Source: Oscillospiraceae bacterium (GTDB lineage: Bacteria; Bacillota; Clostridia; Oscillospirales; Oscillospiraceae). Taken from it: 64,000 nt of DNA. How positions within the stretch are numbered: position 1 is the first letter of the stretch; every line of letters begins with the position of its first letter. The stretch is from NCBI GenBank assembly GCA_022846095.1, contig AP025583.1:3745279-3809278 (forward strand). Direction: 5' to 3'. The translations under genes were made by a program, and so were the position numbers. Below the pieces are notes generated by a model, which worked only from the letters and a program-made list of their open reading frames with translations, did no database searches and was not told the DNA's origin. Of this stretch, positions 25,234 through 33,157 are shown one piece after another.

Positions 25234-25306
25234 AACCATGCAGTACCATTGCTAACCTAGCATGAGCGAGATTTTTTGTCAATTTATATCGTAAGTTGCA
25301 TGGTTA
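25234..25306 (-). promoter_or_regulatory. Promoter of the importer/XdhC/AOR operon, bracketed by an inverted repeat
   Basis: On the minus strand, TTGACA (25277-25282) and TAGGTT (25254-25259) are separated by 17 bases. AACCATGCA and its complement TGCATGGTT lie at 25298-25306 and 25234-25242, one just upstream of -35 and one downstream of -10. This arrangement would let one regulator clamp the promoter. Confidence 0.65.
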
Positions 25307-25374
25307 TGCAGAAATCTTTATAGACAGATCTCGATAGGCGGCCTCTGTAAGCGTCCTGCTCCCACCTGTCCGTC

Positions 25375-25803
25375 TCAATGCCGCACGGCATTTCTCAGCG
25401 CTGCCAATATCAGCTCCAGAAGAAACATGACGGCTGTGGCGAGTACGGCATAGGGGTAGATGGAGACGGCGCGGAAGGCGGGCGCGGTGAGCTCGAAGAT
25501 CAGGGCGGCGTCCAGCGCGATGCAGAAGCCGGCCAGGACCGCGGGCTCCGCCGCCCGTCTGCGGACGGCCCGTACCAGCAGCCATACCAGCAGCCCGGCG
25601 AGGACAACCAGCGCGAGCTGCATCAAAAGCACCTTGCCCGGCGTAAAGATCAGGGCGTTGTACTGCCGCTTGCGGTAGGCCACATGGTGGTTCACCCCGC
25701 CGCGGGTGTAGGCCAGGCGGCTGAGCGCCGCCGCCCCCGCGGCCAGGACGATCTGGAGGGCGGATACCGCCCCCCAGATCGCGTGAAACACGGAGCTTTT
25801 CAT
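25375..25803 (-). CDS. Small integral membrane protein, unknown
   Basis: This 142-residue protein has about four hydrophobic segments (residues about 5-27, 53-73, 81-102 and 110-135) and basic loops such as VRAVRRRAAE. No family is recognised. Its ATG begins one base after the stop of the rhodanese lipoprotein gene, so it is the last gene of the ArsS-type operon. A membrane partner for the lipoprotein is possible. Confidence 0.7.
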   Translation of the reverse strand: MKSSVFHAIWGAVSALQIVLAAGAAALSRLAYTRGGVNHHVAYRKRQYNALIFTPGKVLLMQLALVVLAGLLVWLLVRAVRRRAAEPAVLAGFCIALDAALIFELTAPAFRAVSIYPYAVLATAVMFLLELILAALRNAVRH

Positions 25804-25804
25804 G

Positions 25805-27217
25805 CTATTTCGCGGTGGGATCGCCGGTTTCAGAGGGGCGGCCGGCATTGGACCAGCCGATCCAGCCGTCGCTGTAGAGCGAGGTGTTTTCCAGGCCCAT
25901 CACCCTGGCGTACCAGAGGATCTCGGCGGCCCGCCACCCGCTGCCGCACATGAAGGCCAGGTGGTCGCCGGTATCGACGCCGCAGCCCCGCCACATGGCC
26001 AGGATCTCCCCGGCATTGCGCATGGTCTTATCGATGTTGCGGTAGTAGCACACCGAGCTGGAGCTCGCCTTGCCCGCGTAGCCGAAGACCGCGCCGGGGA
26101 TGCGCCCGGCCTTGTCGTGGTAGCTGTAGCCGGTGCTCTGGCCGATAAACTCCTCCCAGGTGCGGTTGTCCACCAGCGTGAAGGAGGCGTCCTCCAGCTC
26201 CGCCGCCACCTCGTCCTGGGTGTCGATCCACTCCGGGTGGGCGGGGGTCTCGGCCCCGAAGCTGTCCACGGGCACGGCCTCGGTGTTGTCGGTGGCCAGC
26301 GCAAAGCCGAGATCCGTCCACTCCACCAGGCCGCCGGTCATGACCCGCACGTCCTCCACGCCCATATACCGGAGAATCACGGCAAAGCGGCTGGAGGCCA
26401 TGGGCTCGGGGCCGGTGACGATGATGTGATCCCCGGCGGTAACCCCCAGCTTGAGCATAAGGGCCAGCAGGGTATCGTCGCCGGCCAGCATCCAGTTGCC
26501 CTGCTCGGGCTCAAACCAGTCGGTGTTGACGTGCACCGCGCCGGGCACGTGGCCGTCCAGATAGCCGGACTGATCCACCTCGCCCCAGGCCACGTCGAAG
26601 AGCTTATAGTCCACGCCCGCCTCGAAGCTCTCGGGCGTGCCGCCGCTGATAAGGCTGTTGACATGGGCGGCGGGGACAAGCAGCTGATAGCCGGGATACT
26701 GCTCCATCTCCAGGCTGGCGTCGGAGGCCCACTGGTTGACGTCGTAGAGGGAGACCTGGGAGATCCCCTTGGAGAGAAAATAGTCCGCCACCGCCCGGGC
26801 GTCCTCGCCGTTGGCGTCGTAGACAATCACCTTTTTCTCCGGAGTGAGGCCCTTGTCCGCCAGGTACTGGGCCAGCACCTGCTCGCGGGTCTCCCCCTCC
26901 AGGTTTTCGGTGTCGCTGTAGGTACAGTCCAGCCAGCGGGCGGAGAAGTCGGTGGCGCCTGCGATATGGCCGCCCCGGGCCACGCCGTCCATGGCCCAGC
27001 CGATATAGGCGCTGTTGATGCGGGCGTCCACGACCACGCTGCCCCCATCGCTCAGCGCCGCCTGTACGTCCTGCGTTGTGGCGGTGGGATACCCCTCCGC
27101 CTCCGGCGCGGGCGAAGGCGCAGCGGGGGCAGGCGTATTTGCGCCGCTGGTGCAGCCGGAGAGCAGGGAGAGCAGCAGCACAAGTGCAAGCGCGGAGGAT
27201 AAAAGCCGTTTTTTCAT
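25805..27217 (-). CDS. Secreted lipoprotein with three rhodanese-like domains, one with an active-site cysteine
   Basis: This 470-residue protein has a signal peptide with lipobox LLSGC. Three rhodanese folds follow, at about residues 45-160, 165-300 and 315-460. Each has the HIAG/HVPGAVH/RIPGAVF entry motif, but the expected catalytic Cys position reads VYDANGEDA in the first and VTGPEPMAS in the second. Only the third keeps a cysteine loop (FMCGSGWRA). Rhodaneses transfer sulfane sulfur, so this would act outside the membrane on thiosulfate, polysulfide or a similar donor. It follows the TIGR04282 gene on the same strand. The inactive copies may be structural or ligand-binding. Confidence 0.88.
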   Translation of the reverse strand: MKKRLLSSALALVLLLSLLSGCTSGANTPAPAAPSPAPEAEGYPTATTQDVQAALSDGGSVVVDARINSAYIGWAMDGVARGGHIAGATDFSARWLDCTYSDTENLEGETREQVLAQYLADKGLTPEKKVIVYDANGEDARAVADYFLSKGISQVSLYDVNQWASDASLEMEQYPGYQLLVPAAHVNSLISGGTPESFEAGVDYKLFDVAWGEVDQSGYLDGHVPGAVHVNTDWFEPEQGNWMLAGDDTLLALMLKLGVTAGDHIIVTGPEPMASSRFAVILRYMGVEDVRVMTGGLVEWTDLGFALATDNTEAVPVDSFGAETPAHPEWIDTQDEVAAELEDASFTLVDNRTWEEFIGQSTGYSYHDKAGRIPGAVFGYAGKASSSSVCYYRNIDKTMRNAGEILAMWRGCGVDTGDHLAFMCGSGWRAAEILWYARVMGLENTSLYSDGWIGWSNAGRPSETGDPTAK

Positions 27218-27229
27218 GGTGTTTACTCC

Positions 27230-27916
27230 TTACAAATGGTTGTTTGACATGGAAAGGCCTGCCTGCCACGCCCGCAGCCACGCCGCGGTGCGGCTTGCGT
27301 CCGTGGGCGCGTGGGCCTTCAGCTCCTCCAGGAACCACGCCAGATCCTCCGGCGTGTCCAGATCCCGCCGCACCGGCCCCAGCCCGGCGCGCAGGCCGTG
27401 GGCGGCGCAGCAGGCCAGCGCGTCGTCCAGCACGCTGCCGGTGCCGTAGCGCTGCCCATGGAAGATAGGGGGGAAGGGCCTGCGCATCCCGATCAGCCAG
27501 TACCCGCCGTCCGGGGAGGGGCAGAGCACGACGTCGCTGCCCTCCAGGACCCGGCCGGCCTCCGCCACCTCCGGCGCGGTGAGGAAGGGCAGGTCGGAGC
27601 CCAGCAGGAGGCAGTCCCCGTAGCCCATGGCAAGCACGGCCGCCACGGCGTTGTACATCCGCTCCCCCAAATCCGCCCCGGACTGGGGGAACAGGCGCGC
27701 CCCCCGGGGCAGCCCGTCCAGCAGGGCGGGCGCTCCCTCGTCCGAGTGGAAGAGGAACAGATCCCGCCCCAGGGCGGCCAGGGTGTGGGCGGTGTCCAGG
27801 GTCATCGCCTTTTGCAGCGCGGCGCACTCCGCCCCGCTGAGCGGGGGCATCAGCCTGGTCTTTACCCTGCCCGGCACCGGGAGCCGGGAGAATAGAATCA
27901 GCGCGCGCTTATCCAT
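27230..27916 (-). CDS. TIGR04282/DUF2064 family glycosyltransferase-like protein
   Basis: This 228-residue GT-A-like protein has FSRLPVPGRVKTRLMPPLS, GDCLLLGSDLPFL and LCPSPDGGYWLIGM, the standard landmarks of the TIGR04282 family associated with arsenosugar-type gene sets. It is presumed to transfer or activate a sugar; the biochemical role is not established. Its start overlaps the stop of the TIGR04283 gene by eight bases, so the two are translated together. Confidence 0.88.
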   Translation of the reverse strand: MDKRALILFSRLPVPGRVKTRLMPPLSGAECAALQKAMTLDTAHTLAALGRDLFLFHSDEGAPALLDGLPRGARLFPQSGADLGERMYNAVAAVLAMGYGDCLLLGSDLPFLTAPEVAEAGRVLEGSDVVLCPSPDGGYWLIGMRRPFPPIFHGQRYGTGSVLDDALACCAAHGLRAGLGPVRRDLDTPEDLAWFLEELKAHAPTDASRTAAWLRAWQAGLSMSNNHL

Positions 27917-28592
27917 CGTCTTCCCTCACATCCCGGTACGCCCGGCTAATCCGCTCAATATCGACCCCCCGGCGGTACATGGCCCGCAGCCGCTGCATGT
28001 TCCAGGTCACCCGGAACGCGCCGCCCTCATGGAAGCGCCGGGAGGAGGTGATGATCGGGCTTTTTACCTGCACGGGATAGATCTTTCTCCGCTTGAGCCT
28101 CAGGGAGAGTTCATAGTCCTCCATGATGGGCAGCTCCGGGAAGCCCCCCACTTGCGCAAAGAGAGTCCGCGTCATGAAGATGCCCTGATCGCCGAAGGCG
28201 ATATGCCCCCAGCGCACCCGCAGGTTGGACACGTGCCCGCCAAACCAATAGGGGAAGCCCGGGTCGTCAAAGCGCAGGGTGAGGCAGCCCCATTGCGCCC
28301 CCCTGTCCACGGCGGCGCGGATAAGGCGCAGTGCGTCGGGGGCGACGGCGCTGTCGCAGTGGAGGAAGAAAAGTACGTCGCCGGAGGCTTCGGCGGCGGC
28401 CCGGTTGCACTGCGCGGCCCTGCCCCTGGCCCCGGTGACCACCCGGCGGCCCGCCAGCAGCTCCAGCGTGCCGTCGGTGCTGCCCCCGTCGGAGAAGATC
28501 ACCTCGCGCTCCCCCTCCAGGCCGTCCAACCGCGCCAGAAGAGCGGGCAGCGCCCGCTCTTCGTTGTATACAGGGACAATAATGGAGATCAT
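27909..28592 (-). CDS. TIGR04283 family glycosyltransferase (GT2 fold)
   Basis: This 227-residue protein has ISIIVPVYNEERALPALL at the start, the DxD-like FFLHCDSAV and FGDQGIFMTRTLFAQVGGFPELPIMEDYELSLRL, characteristic of the TIGR04283 GT2 subfamily. No membrane segment is seen, so it acts in the cytosol. Its start overlaps the ArsS stop by four bases (ATGA). It probably glycosylates the product of the radical SAM step (inference from conserved linkage). Confidence 0.9.
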   Translation of the reverse strand: MISIIVPVYNEERALPALLARLDGLEGEREVIFSDGGSTDGTLELLAGRRVVTGARGRAAQCNRAAAEASGDVLFFLHCDSAVAPDALRLIRAAVDRGAQWGCLTLRFDDPGFPYWFGGHVSNLRVRWGHIAFGDQGIFMTRTLFAQVGGFPELPIMEDYELSLRLKRRKIYPVQVKSPIITSSRRFHEGGAFRVTWNMQRLRAMYRRGVDIERISRAYRDVREDDG

Positions 28593-29572
28593 GCGCTCTC
28601 GGTGGCGCCGCCGCAGCTGGAGCCCTGCCCGGCCGTGCAGGCGTAGCAGTGCTTCCCGAAGCGGATCCTGCGCGTCTGGATGGGCTTGCCCACCCAGTCG
28701 AAGACGGTGGCGCCGCCCTCCACGGGGATGTCCGCGGCCTGGTTGAAGTCGCAGTCGTAGAGCCTGCCGTCCCAGCCCACGGAGACCTGGAAGCGGCACA
28801 TCATCGTCTCCAGCGTGCCCGCGTTGAACGCGCCGTGGAGCTTGCACAGGTAGCTTTCCAGGTTGCCCGAGCGCTCCAGGAAGGCCCCGAAGCGGCCGAG
28901 TGGGTTGTTGGTAATGGTGAACAGGCGGCTGAACACCACGCCGTACTCCTGCATCAGATGCTCCTTGTACTCGGCCTCCATCGCGGTCTGGGCCGGAGGC
29001 AGGAAGGCCCCGCCGGGGTTGTAGACCACATCCAAATCCAAACCCTCCTCCCTGCCGTAGCCCAGGGCGTTGAGCCGCTTCATCGCCTCGATGGAGCGCT
29101 GAAAGACCAGATCCCCGCGCATACGGTCGGTGTTTTTGGCGGTGTAGTGGGGCAGCGAGCAGACCACGTTGACCCGGTGATCCCGGTAGAACTCCGGCAG
29201 GTCGGTGTAGCCCTGCTCCAGCAGGACGACCAGGTTGGTGCGCACGATAATATGTCCGCAGCGCCGGGCGCACGCGTCCACAAACCAGCGGAAATCGGGG
29301 TTGAGCTCCGGGGCCCCGCCGGTGATGTCCACCGTCTCGAAGCGGTTGTCCTCCAGCAGGCGCAGGCAGGCCTCCATCACCTCCCGGCCCATCTCTTCCG
29401 TGCGGTTGGGCCCGGCCTCCACGTGGCAGTGCTTGCAGGCCAGGTTGCACCGCTTGCCCACGTTGATTTGCAGCACCGACAGCCGTCCGTCGGTGTCCAT
29501 CAGGGATTCGTCCGCAAATTTGCTCTCAAAGGCGGGGACACAGTCCAGCCGCTCCAGTCTCGCGTCTCCCAT
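28589..29572 (-). CDS. arsS: ArsS-type radical SAM protein (arsenosugar biosynthesis family)
   Basis: This 327-residue protein has the radical SAM motif KRCNLACKHCHVEAGP (C-x3-C-x2-C), ETVDITGGAPELNP, and the C-terminal HCYACTAGQGSSCGG block typical of ArsS. Characterised ArsS joins the adenosyl moiety of SAM to a methylated arsenical in arsenosugar synthesis. No arsM methyltransferase or arsR/arsB gene is present here, so arsenic as the substrate is uncertain. Rhodanese and CCG Fe-S genes in the same operon raise the possibility of a sulfur-type acceptor (speculative). The start is the ATG four bases from the peroxidase-like gene end. Confidence 0.88.
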   Translation of the reverse strand: MGDARLERLDCVPAFESKFADESLMDTDGRLSVLQINVGKRCNLACKHCHVEAGPNRTEEMGREVMEACLRLLEDNRFETVDITGGAPELNPDFRWFVDACARRCGHIIVRTNLVVLLEQGYTDLPEFYRDHRVNVVCSLPHYTAKNTDRMRGDLVFQRSIEAMKRLNALGYGREEGLDLDVVYNPGGAFLPPAQTAMEAEYKEHLMQEYGVVFSRLFTITNNPLGRFGAFLERSGNLESYLCKLHGAFNAGTLETMMCRFQVSVGWDGRLYDCDFNQAADIPVEGGATVFDWVGKPIQTRRIRFGKHCYACTAGQGSSCGGATESA

Positions 29573-29575
29573 GGC

Positions 29576-29908
29576 TTACAGCTCCAACTTTTTCACGACG
29601 TTCTTCATCTGCACGCCGTGGACCAGGCTGGCGCCCCCGCGGATGGCGCAGGCCACGTGGACGGCCTCGGTCATCTGGTCCTCGGACACGCCCTTGGACA
29701 GGCAGTCCTGGGTATAGGCGTCGATGCAGTAGGGGCACTGGATGGCGGTGGCCACCGCCAGGGCGATAAGGGATTTCTCCCGGGCCGTCAGGTTCCCCTC
29801 GGCGAAGACCGCGCCGTAATAGCCCATAAACTTTTCCCAGAGCTCGGGGGCGCACTCACCCATGGTGCCGAATTTGCCCAGATCGTTTGCCTCATAATAG
29901 GTTGCCAT
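29576..29908 (-). CDS. AhpD/carboxymuconolactone decarboxylase-like CxxC protein (arsenosugar-associated type)
   Basis: This 110-residue protein has the AhpD-type redox motif IQCPYCIDAYTQDCLSKG within an all-helical CMD fold. This variant is commonly found beside arsS. It may act as a peroxidase or thiol-disulfide partner for the pathway. The ATG at 29908 has AAAGGAG upstream. It is encoded directly before ArsS. Confidence 0.88.
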   Translation of the reverse strand: MATYYEANDLGKFGTMGECAPELWEKFMGYYGAVFAEGNLTAREKSLIALAVATAIQCPYCIDAYTQDCLSKGVSEDQMTEAVHVACAIRGGASLVHGVQMKNVVKKLEL

Positions 29909-29922
29909 GTTCCATTTCTCCT

Positions 29923-30672
29923 TTATTTCATCCATTTTGCCCGCGCCCTGTTCAGAAGCGCGTGGTTCACGTCGGGCTCCTCCTCCACCCCCAGCAGGGG
30001 GGAGAGCAGATGGAGCACCCGGCCGCAGCCGTGGCGCCGGAACTGCCCGGAGCAGGAGGCGCAATAGGTGTAAATCGTCTGGCCGGCCGCCTGATTTTTT
30101 GCCAGGGCGCACAGCTTGTCCCCCGCCGCAGGGCCGTGGGCCGCGATGTCCCCCCGCAGTCCGCAGCAGGGGACCTTTTCCATGGGGCGCAGCCCGTCCA
30201 GGGGGATTAGCTCGCCGATCTCAGACAGCATCCGCCCCTCCCTCCGGTCCGGGCAGGGGCGGAAGAGCGTCCCGGAGGGCGCTTCGCCCCGGTGGGCAAG
30301 GACCCAGCGGGCCAGCAGCGTATAGACGCTGATCACCGGTACGTCCAGCGTCTGCCCCAGGTACTCCAGGCAGTTGGGACACAGGCAGACCAACTCGCGC
30401 ACGCCCAGGCGCTCCAGCCTCCGGCCGATCCTCCGGGCGATTCGCTCCGCGTCCCGCGCCCGGCCCAGTTCCGCGATGGGCTTGCCGCAGCAGTCGTGGG
30501 CCACGCCCACGCCGTGCTCCCGGCAAAGCCGCGCCAGCGCCCGCATGGTCCCCGGAAACTGGGACGGGAAGCTGCACCCCGGAAAGAGCAGGGTGGCGCA
30601 GGGCGCTCTGGGGTAACCGCGGAAGGGATAGTGGCTCTTCTCCAGCAGCGTAATAAGCTGTCCCGCGTTCAT
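29923..30672 (-). CDS. CCG-domain (HdrB-like) Fe-S protein
   Basis: This 249-residue protein has two CCG-type cysteine motifs, HDCCGKPIAEL and VPCCGLRGDI, with FPGCSFPSQFPGT, LCPNC and YCASCSG. These bind non-cubane 4Fe-4S centres in heterodisulfide reductase B-type proteins. It probably carries out a thiol/disulfide or sulfur redox step. The start overlaps the TVP38 stop by four bases. It lies between membrane and radical SAM genes in one transcript. Confidence 0.85.
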   Translation of the reverse strand: MNAGQLITLLEKSHYPFRGYPRAPCATLLFPGCSFPSQFPGTMRALARLCREHGVGVAHDCCGKPIAELGRARDAERIARRIGRRLERLGVRELVCLCPNCLEYLGQTLDVPVISVYTLLARWVLAHRGEAPSGTLFRPCPDRREGRMLSEIGELIPLDGLRPMEKVPCCGLRGDIAAHGPAAGDKLCALAKNQAAGQTIYTYCASCSGQFRRHGCGRVLHLLSPLLGVEEEPDVNHALLNRARAKWMK

Positions 30673-31334
30673 TCCCTCACCACCTTCTTTTTCAGCACAA
30701 AGGACACCACCAGCACGGCGGCCAGCAGCGCCCCCGCGAACAGCAGGTAGGGGCCCCGCTTCTCAGGGCTGGCCACCCCCGCCGCCCCCACGGTGTACGC
30801 CGCGGTGCCCGGCAGCATGAAGATCGCCGAGTACAGGGCGTAGGGTGCGAAGCGGATGTCGGTAATCCCGTAGGCGAAGTTTTGCAGGTTGTAGGGGAAC
30901 AGGGGGACAAGGCGGGTAATGGCCAGCAAAAATACGTCGCTGCGCCCCGCGCCCTCGAAGAGCACGCGGTTGAGATACCGGTTTTTCTCCAGCTTGGGCT
31001 TCAAAGCGTCCTTGAGGAAATAGCGCCCGACCACGAAGGACAGGCAGGCCCCCAGGGTCACGGAAAGCCAGCAGGCCAGGGTTCCCCACAGGGGGCCGAA
31101 GAGCAGCCCCGCCGCAATGGCGAAGGTAACCCCGGGCAGGGCCAGCAGCACGCAGCCCGCCACGGTGAGCGCGCCGTAGAGCAGCAGGGCCAGGGCGAGG
31201 TTCTCCTCCAGCGCCCGGCGCATGGCGGGCAGGGCCTCCGGGCGCTTCAGGTAGTCCGACCAGCCGAAGGCGTGGCCGCAGAGCAGCACCAGCACAACCA
31301 GCGCCAGGAAAATCCACAGCTTTTTATCCTTCAC
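30669..31334 (-). CDS. TVP38/TMEM64 (DedA-like) membrane protein, copy 2
   Basis: This 221-residue membrane protein of the SNARE-associated/VTT family has the conserved LPGVTFAIAAGLLFGPLWGTL, GRYFLKDALKPKLE and RLVPLFPYNLQNFAYGIT. The GTG at 31334 overlaps the preceding gene's stop by 11 bases, favouring translational coupling. TVP38 pairs often accompany arsS-type and mercury- or selenium-related gene sets; their transport role is not settled. Confidence 0.88.
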   Translation of the reverse strand: MKDKKLWIFLALVVLVLLCGHAFGWSDYLKRPEALPAMRRALEENLALALLLYGALTVAGCVLLALPGVTFAIAAGLLFGPLWGTLACWLSVTLGACLSFVVGRYFLKDALKPKLEKNRYLNRVLFEGAGRSDVFLLAITRLVPLFPYNLQNFAYGITDIRFAPYALYSAIFMLPGTAAYTVGAAGVASPEKRGPYLLFAGALLAAVLVVSFVLKKKVVRE

Positions 31335-32037
31335 CGGACTGCTTGGCCTTTCTGTCGTTGTAGATCCTCTTCCCCATCGCGATGAGCACGGTGAGGGCAA
31401 AGAGGATCATCAGGGCGGTCACGAAGAGCTTGACCCCGCCGGTCAGCATCCCTCCCACGTAGGAGTACACGATGGTGGCGGGGAGCTGCCCGATGCCGGT
31501 GGCCAGGAAGAAGCCCCAAAAGCCCATGCCGGTCAGGCCCGCGGCATAGCTCACCAGGTCGAAGGAGACAAAGGGCAGCAGGCGGCAGATGAGGATGGTG
31601 TGGTTCCCGTAGCGCTCGAAGAACACGTCCACGCTGTTCAGCGCGGTCTTGGAGGCCAGGCGCTCCACCGCGTCCCGCCCCAGCAGCCGGGCGATCCAGA
31701 AGCAGACCGCCGCCCCCGCCATGGCGCTGGACCAGGAGAGGATGGCCCCCTGCCACCAGCCGAAGATTATGGCGTTGGCGAAGGTGAGCAGGAAGGCGGG
31801 AATGGGCGCCGCGATGGACTGGAGGATCATCAGGCAGAAGGAGATTGCGGCGGCCCAGGGGCCGAAGGCGCGGATATACTCCACCACCCGGTTCACGTCC
31901 ATGGACGAGAGCAGGGCAAAGACCGAGCCCAGCCACGCGCGCAGGGGCGGCACGGCTAGACACAGGATGACGGTGGCCGCAATTAGCCCAATGGCCACCC
32001 ATTTTGTATACTTTTTTTGTTTTTTGACAGTTTTCAT
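31324..32037 (-). CDS. TVP38/TMEM64 (DedA-like) membrane protein, copy 1
   Basis: This 237-residue protein has a basic N-terminus (KTVKKQKKYTKW) and about six membrane segments. It shows FLLTFANAIIFGWWQGAILSW, FWIARLLGRDAVERL and RLLPFVSFDLVSYAAGLT, the VTT-domain landmarks. It is the first of two consecutive, clearly divergent TVP38 genes and could form a heteromeric membrane complex with the second. The 156-base gap to the rhodanese gene upstream shows no clear terminator. Confidence 0.9.
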   Translation of the reverse strand: MKTVKKQKKYTKWVAIGLIAATVILCLAVPPLRAWLGSVFALLSSMDVNRVVEYIRAFGPWAAAISFCLMILQSIAAPIPAFLLTFANAIIFGWWQGAILSWSSAMAGAAVCFWIARLLGRDAVERLASKTALNSVDVFFERYGNHTILICRLLPFVSFDLVSYAAGLTGMGFWGFFLATGIGQLPATIVYSYVGGMLTGGVKLFVTALMILFALTVLIAMGKRIYNDRKAKQSGEG

Positions 32038-32193
32038 AGATTATTACCTCGCCTGCCCCAAAATCAGGATTGGATGAAACGGCGGGCGCCCCGGCGCGGG
32101 TATATCCACCCGAACCGCGGTACCCGCCGTTCCGAACAGTACCTGCGCCTGACGGCATCTGACATACGGACGCCGTCAAGCCGCCGGGACGTC

Positions 32194-33087
32194 TTAATCG
32201 GTCACGGTATCGTAGGGCCAGCCTTCGCCGCCGCCCTCCAGGATGAAGAGCCGCTCCGCGGGGATCCCCTCGTCAATCAGGACGGAGATGGCGCGCTTGG
32301 CGCCCTTGTTGCCAGTCTTGCAGACGATGGCAATGGGATCCTCGCCGGCCGCCAGTTCCGGCACGGCGGCACGCAGAACATTTTCCAGCTCCATGGAGTC
32401 TACCGGGAAGCAGGGCACGTGCATAGCGCCTGCAATATGGCCCTTGCTATACATGTCGTCAGTGCGGCTGTCCAGAACAATGAGGGGCTCGCCTGCGTCC
32501 AGCTTGGCCTTGGTGTCCGCGGCGGTGATGTACTGCCAGTTGATGGCCGCGTCGGCCCGGTCGCCGTCATAGGGGGTGGGCTGGGGCGCGGCCGCACCGC
32601 CGCCGGGGATGACGGAGTCGTTCTCTGTGGTGGTGTACTCGGAGAAGGTCCAGCCCTCGCCGCCGCCCTCCAGGATGAACAGGCGCCCGGCGGCGACCCC
32701 CTCCTCCTGCATCAGGGCGATGGCGCGCTTGGCGCCCTTGTTGCCGGTCTTGCAGACCACCACGATGGGATCCTCGCCGCCCAGGTTGGGCACCGCGTCC
32801 TTCAAAAGCTGCTCCTTCTCGGCGGTGTCCACCGGGAAGCAGGGCACGTGGTACGCGCCGGGGATATGTCCGGCGGAGTACATGTCGTCGGTGCGGGTAT
32901 CCAGGATAATGACGCCCTCCTGGGCGTCCAGCATTGCCTTGGTCTCGTCCGCGGTCTTGTACTGCCAGTCGATGGCGGCGTCCGCACGGTCGGCGGCAGG
33001 CGAGTTCTCTGCCGGCGATTGGGAACATCCCGCCAGCAGGGAGAGAGCCAGGAGCAGGCTCAGCGATAGGGACAGCACTCTTTTCAT
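32194..33087 (-). CDS. Secreted lipoprotein with two tandem, nearly identical rhodanese domains
   Basis: This 297-residue protein has signal peptide and lipobox LLAGC. Two rhodanese domains (about residues 35-150 and 178-297) follow, and both keep the active cysteine loop VCKTGNKGAKRA and the HIPGAYHVPCFPVD / HIAGAMHVPCFPVD entry. The repeats are alike enough to reflect a recent internal duplication. It is the first gene of the minus-strand operon that runs to the membrane gene at 25375. It probably mobilises sulfane sulfur outside the membrane. Confidence 0.9.
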   Translation of the reverse strand: MKRVLSLSLSLLLALSLLAGCSQSPAENSPAADRADAAIDWQYKTADETKAMLDAQEGVIILDTRTDDMYSAGHIPGAYHVPCFPVDTAEKEQLLKDAVPNLGGEDPIVVVCKTGNKGAKRAIALMQEEGVAAGRLFILEGGGEGWTFSEYTTTENDSVIPGGGAAAPQPTPYDGDRADAAINWQYITAADTKAKLDAGEPLIVLDSRTDDMYSKGHIAGAMHVPCFPVDSMELENVLRAAVPELAAGEDPIAIVCKTGNKGAKRAISVLIDEGIPAERLFILEGGGEGWPYDTVTD

Positions 33088-33127
33088 GATAAGTCAATTT
33101 CCTCCTCAATCATTTGGTACGCGGTTC

Positions 33128-33157
33128 ATTATAATCATACAATTTTCGATGCGTCAA
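33128..33157 (-). promoter_or_regulatory. Promoter of the ArsS/rhodanese operon
   Basis: On the minus strand, TTGACG (33152-33157) and TATAAT (33128-33133) are separated by 18 bases. They lie 41 bases before the lipoprotein ATG, and GAGGAGG lies about 12 bases before that ATG. Confidence 0.75.

Noticed and set aside
24052-25260. A 402-codon + strand frame over the binding protein gene
   Set aside because: Antisense shadow with simple-sequence translation and no ribosome site.
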